Assembly: GCA_900554335.1 (NCBI GenBank)
Contig: USGT01000001.1
Coordinates: 62,001 to 126,000 of the forward strand
Origin: an uncultured Oscillospiraceae bacterium
GTDB lineage: Bacteria; Bacillota; Clostridia; Oscillospirales; Acutalibacteraceae
Direction of reading: 5' to 3'
Length of the DNA stretch: 64,000 nt
The position numbers and the translations under genes are program-made. Under the pieces are notes generated by a model that saw only the letters and a program-made list of their open reading frames with translations, ran no database searches and was not told the DNA's origin. Shown one piece after another: positions 61,759 to 64,000 of this stretch (the first letter of the stretch is position 1; each line of letters opens with the position of its first letter).

Positions 61759-62421
61759 TTAAATGTTAAAAAAAGGCATGTGCGTTGCTTTAAGCACGAA
61801 ATTGTAAAGCAAAGCTTGAGTTAAACCGATGAACCCGTCGAAAACACCCAGAAGAATTAAAAGTATCATTACCCATGTGATTGCCGAAATGTTTCGGTAG
61901 TATTTAATCATTATTCTTTCAGGAATAAAAGACTGGATTATTTGGAACCCTGCCATTGGAGGGACGGGCAAAAGGTCGATTGCTGTGAGGTAAGTGCTTA
62001 TTGAAATATAAGATAAAATGAATTTGCTAATTAAAATTGCAACTGCGCTTGAAGATATGAAAGGCGTGAAATTTAGCAAAAATCCGCCAACCAAAGCTGC
62101 TAAAATATTTGCAATTGGTCCTGCAAGCGCAACGAAAACCATATCTCTGTGAGGATTTTCGAAATTATTTGGGTTTATGCTTACGGGTTTTGACCAACCG
62201 AAATTAAAAAGAAGCATGCAAATTGCCCCTGAAGCCGAAAAGTGCGCCAGAGGGTTAAGCGTTAAAGTTCCTTCGTTTTTCGCGGTGTCGTCGCCGAGCT
62301 GATAAGCCACCCATGCTTTGGCAAATTCATGAAGCGGTAAAACCAAAAAGGTTATTATTAAAATTGCTATTATTTTTAAAATAAGGTCCGTAAATGTTAG
62401 TCCTGGTTGCAAAAACCACAT
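61759..62421 (-). CDS. Site-2 protease (M50) homologue lacking zinc ligands
   Basis: The 220-residue, six-helix membrane protein has the overall layout of small Firmicutes M50 proteins: LPLHEFAKAW at 29-37, LTLNPLAHFS, GWSKPV, ALAGPIANI and LLPVPPMAG at 150-158. Active members have HExxH and an Asp in LDG as zinc ligands. Here the second His is Lys35 and the Asp is Ala157, while His31 and Glu32 are kept. It is therefore probably not a protease, or uses another arrangement. TTGAAA-N18-TATAGT lies upstream. Confidence 0.85.
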   Translation of the reverse strand: MWFLQPGLTFTDLILKIIAILIITFLVLPLHEFAKAWVAYQLGDDTAKNEGTLTLNPLAHFSASGAICMLLFNFGWSKPVSINPNNFENPHRDMVFVALAGPIANILAALVGGFLLNFTPFISSSAVAILISKFILSYISISTYLTAIDLLPVPPMAGFQIIQSFIPERIMIKYYRNISAITWVMILLILLGVFDGFIGLTQALLYNFVLKATHMPFFNI

Positions 62422-62444
62422 TTTAAATTCACCTCCCGGTAAGA

Positions 62445-62474
62445 ACTATATCACACTTTGATATATAATTTCAA
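62445..62474 (-). promoter_or_regulatory. SigA-type promoter candidate for the M50 homologue
   Basis: On the minus strand TTGAAA (62469-62474) and TATAGT (62445-62450) are separated by 18 bases. A TG precedes the -10 by one base, giving an extended form. Confidence 0.5.
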
Positions 62475-62478
62475 ATAA

Positions 62479-63483
62479 TTATAAATTTTTTAGTTTAGAT
62501 ATTGAAGTATTAGGGTAATACCACGAAAGAATTTGTTTGTAATCTGATCCGTTTTTTGCCATGTATTGTGCACCAGTTTGGCTCATTCCCACGCCGTGGC
62601 CGTAACCCTTCACCGTGAAAATAAATGAATTTTTTTCTTGATTATAAGTTAAATCAAAATCAGATGAACGCAGCGAAAACATTTTGCGAATTTGCGTTCC
62701 TTTAAAGTTTTTTGAGCATATATTTATTTCTTTGACCATTCCTCCTTTGGTTCTTTCTGGCGTTTTTACCCAGCTTGAGGGCTCGCCTTCGAAAGTTAAA
62801 TCTTTTTCTTGGCTTTTTAGAGCGTTTTTGAAGTCATCGAGTTTAATCTCAAGCGTAGTTTCGTAGTCTTTTGCGAGTTTGTCGCCTGGGCTTTCAACAT
62901 TTGTCAAATATTTTAAATCTCCGCCGAAAACATCTTCGCATTTTTCTGTTTCGCCTGAAGAAATTGCATGGTAAGCCGCCAAGATTAAATTCCCGTTTTC
63001 TTCTTCGATAACTTCCGGGAAGACTTCATCAACGCACTTTTTTATTTTTGAATAATATTTTTTGAAGTTGCTGTTCCATTTAGTCTTCATGCGTTCTTTG
63101 GGAATATAATTAAGCTGCTTTTCAGTGTTAACGGTGAAGTCGTAGTTCTTATTCGAGGCTTTTGCCTTGGCTCTTTGCCTTGAAAAATAAGTGTAAGAAG
63201 CCACTGCCTGAGCTTTCAATGCTTCATTTTCATAGAGCGCTGGCATTTCGGAAGCAACAACCCCGCAAACGAAATCTTTGTCTTTAATTTTAATTATTTC
63301 CCCATTTGACTCGTCAAGAACTGAAAAAAAATTCGATGAAACATTTTCTTCTTTTATTTCACTGCAGGATTCTTTTAAATTCAAATTTTTCTTTTTCCCG
63401 CAAACTGACAAAAGCGGTATGAAAATCATGAATATCATTAAAAAAAATAAAACAATAATTTTTCTTTGTAAGCGTTTACTCAT
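62479..63483 (-). CDS. spoIID: Stage II sporulation protein D
   Basis: SpoIID is a lytic transglycosylase that works with SpoIIM and SpoIIP in peptidoglycan remodelling during engulfment. The 334-residue protein has an N-terminal membrane helix ending in LLSVCG, so a lipoprotein form is conceivable. The core VCGVVASEMPALYENEALKAQ contains the probable catalytic Glu, quoted as VVASEMPALYENEALKAQA. A C-terminal GYGHGVGMSQTGAQYMA motif is typical. spoIIQ and spoIIM are not in the window. Confidence 0.95.
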   Translation of the reverse strand: MSKRLQRKIIVLFFLMIFMIFIPLLSVCGKKKNLNLKESCSEIKEENVSSNFFSVLDESNGEIIKIKDKDFVCGVVASEMPALYENEALKAQAVASYTYFSRQRAKAKASNKNYDFTVNTEKQLNYIPKERMKTKWNSNFKKYYSKIKKCVDEVFPEVIEEENGNLILAAYHAISSGETEKCEDVFGGDLKYLTNVESPGDKLAKDYETTLEIKLDDFKNALKSQEKDLTFEGEPSSWVKTPERTKGGMVKEINICSKNFKGTQIRKMFSLRSSDFDLTYNQEKNSFIFTVKGYGHGVGMSQTGAQYMAKNGSDYKQILSWYYPNTSISKLKNL

Positions 63484-63544
63484 AATCGTGCACGTCCTTT
63501 GATTTTTTTAGTGTTATTAATGATTAAATTTAGCACAGTTGATG

Positions 63545-63573
63545 TTGACTTTAGGTTTGCCTTACTATAAACT
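63545..63573 (+). promoter_or_regulatory. SigA-type promoter candidate for the last gene
   Basis: TTGACT (63545-63550) and TAAACT (63568-63573) are separated by 17 bases, about 85 bases before the start of the membrane-protein gene. Confidence 0.55.
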
Positions 63574-63657
63574 GTAGTTATATATTGGCCGTATAATAAT
63601 TTATATGGACGAGATATTTAAGTTATGTTCAAAAAATTAAATTGGGAGGTAGTAAAA

Positions 63658-64000
63658 TTGTTCTCTAAATTAATGTGGCTATTGTCAGGAATTTTAATCT
63701 TGGTGTTTGCACCTTTGAAAATCGCTTCAGCATTTTACCCGATGGATTTTGTCGAATCAGGTTATTTCACAGGGTTATTTTTAATTGTTTTGGTGGCTAT
63801 GTATGTGGTTTCTAAAGTCACTAACGTGAATATCGAAAACTTGGAAGTTAAAAGGAATATTCCGCTTGGAATTCTGAGCCTAATTATTTCGGCTTGCTTT
63901 TATTTCTGCATTTCAAGTTTTTTTCATGACACAACTCTTTACGACTTTGAATGGCAGCCGGTTTTGATGGCGCTTTTATCAATTTTTTCAATCGTAAGCT
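63658..64000 (+). CDS. Membrane protein, unknown (5' part)
   Basis: A frame starting with TTG at 63658, after GGGAGGTAG, is open to the end of the window (114 residues visible). It shows three or four hydrophobic segments (about 4-24, 36-52, 72-90 and 100-114) and no recognised motif. The product is cut by the window end, so no family can be given. Confidence 0.65.
   Translation, partial: MFSKLMWLLSGILILVFAPLKIASAFYPMDFVESGYFTGLFLIVLVAMYVVSKVTNVNIENLEVKRNIPLGILSLIISACFYFCISSFFHDTTLYDFEWQPVLMALLSIFSIVS

Noticed and set aside
1..64000. Reassigned TGA codon, suspected because nearly all stops are TAA.
   Set aside because: TGA ends the gpI-like gene at 26588-26590, and no conserved protein contains an in-frame TGA.
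1..64000. tRNA, rRNA, tmRNA, CRISPR arrays or insertion sequences.
   Set aside because: I saw no cloverleaf-like sequences, regular repeat-spacer series or transposase-like frames in any gap.

Overview
The window is a low-GC, Gram-positive, endospore-forming chromosome, most likely class Clostridia. The evidence is seven or more sporulation genes (spoIIR, ylbJ, yqfC, yqfD, gerW/ytfJ, ytfI, spoIID), the Firmicutes order dgt-dnaG-rpoD and rplU-prp-rpmA-obg, an L27 precursor with the Prp cleavage sequence, RNase J, Mini-III and GdpP, AGGAGG-type ribosome sites and many TTGACA-N17-TATAAT promoters. Stop codons are nearly always TAA. I see no tRNA, rRNA, CRISPR array, transposase or integrase.

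Layout. 1-9.4 kb: housekeeping genes (tsaE partial, tsaB, rpiB, upp, a CapD-type sugar-nucleotide dehydratase, rnhA, RNase J, gdpP, rplI and an orphan MazF-type toxin). 9.5-28.4 kb: a complete-looking operon for a phage-tail-like contractile injection system (CIS): sheath, tube, a tail-assembly chaperone with an apparent programmed -1 frameshift, second tube/initiator, coiled-coil proteins including a 796-residue tape-measure candidate, hub, spike, gp25-like protein, two baseplate J-type proteins, a tail protein I and a baseplate/fibre protein with an Ig-like end. 28.4-31.7 kb: lemA-TPM, spoIIR, an OGG1-type glycosylase and rpmB. 31.7-35.2 kb: an ATP/ADP translocase-type nucleotide transporter (NTT) with an unusual leader, two small membrane-protein genes and rpmE. 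35.2-42.6 kb: core information-processing genes. 42.6-50.2 kb: two tiny unknown genes, sporulation membrane genes and ybeY-dgkA-era-yqzL-recO, from which phoH is missing. 50.2-55.6 kb: feoBA, then on the minus strand a strong promoter driving an Afp7-like CIS tube-domain protein and a very acidic 706-residue unknown. 55.7-64 kb: a lipoprotein, a two-component system, prmC, pspC, an unknown Lys-rich protein, gerW-ytfI, a catalytically degenerate site-2 protease homologue, spoIID and the start of a membrane protein.

How it fits together. The main CIS operon lacks an Afp7-like component, and one is present 26 kb away with a large unknown partner, so the machine appears to be encoded at two loci. 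No AAA+ ATPase, PAAR tip, tube cap, capsid, integrase or lysis gene is visible, which argues against an intact prophage. An NTT, the transporter with which many obligate intracellular bacteria take ATP from a host, together with a CIS and sporulation genes, suggests (as inference, not proof) a host-associated and possibly intracellular spore-former. The two novelties best supported by the sequence are the frameshift signal in the chaperone gene and the split CIS locus. The NTT is the most striking biologically.
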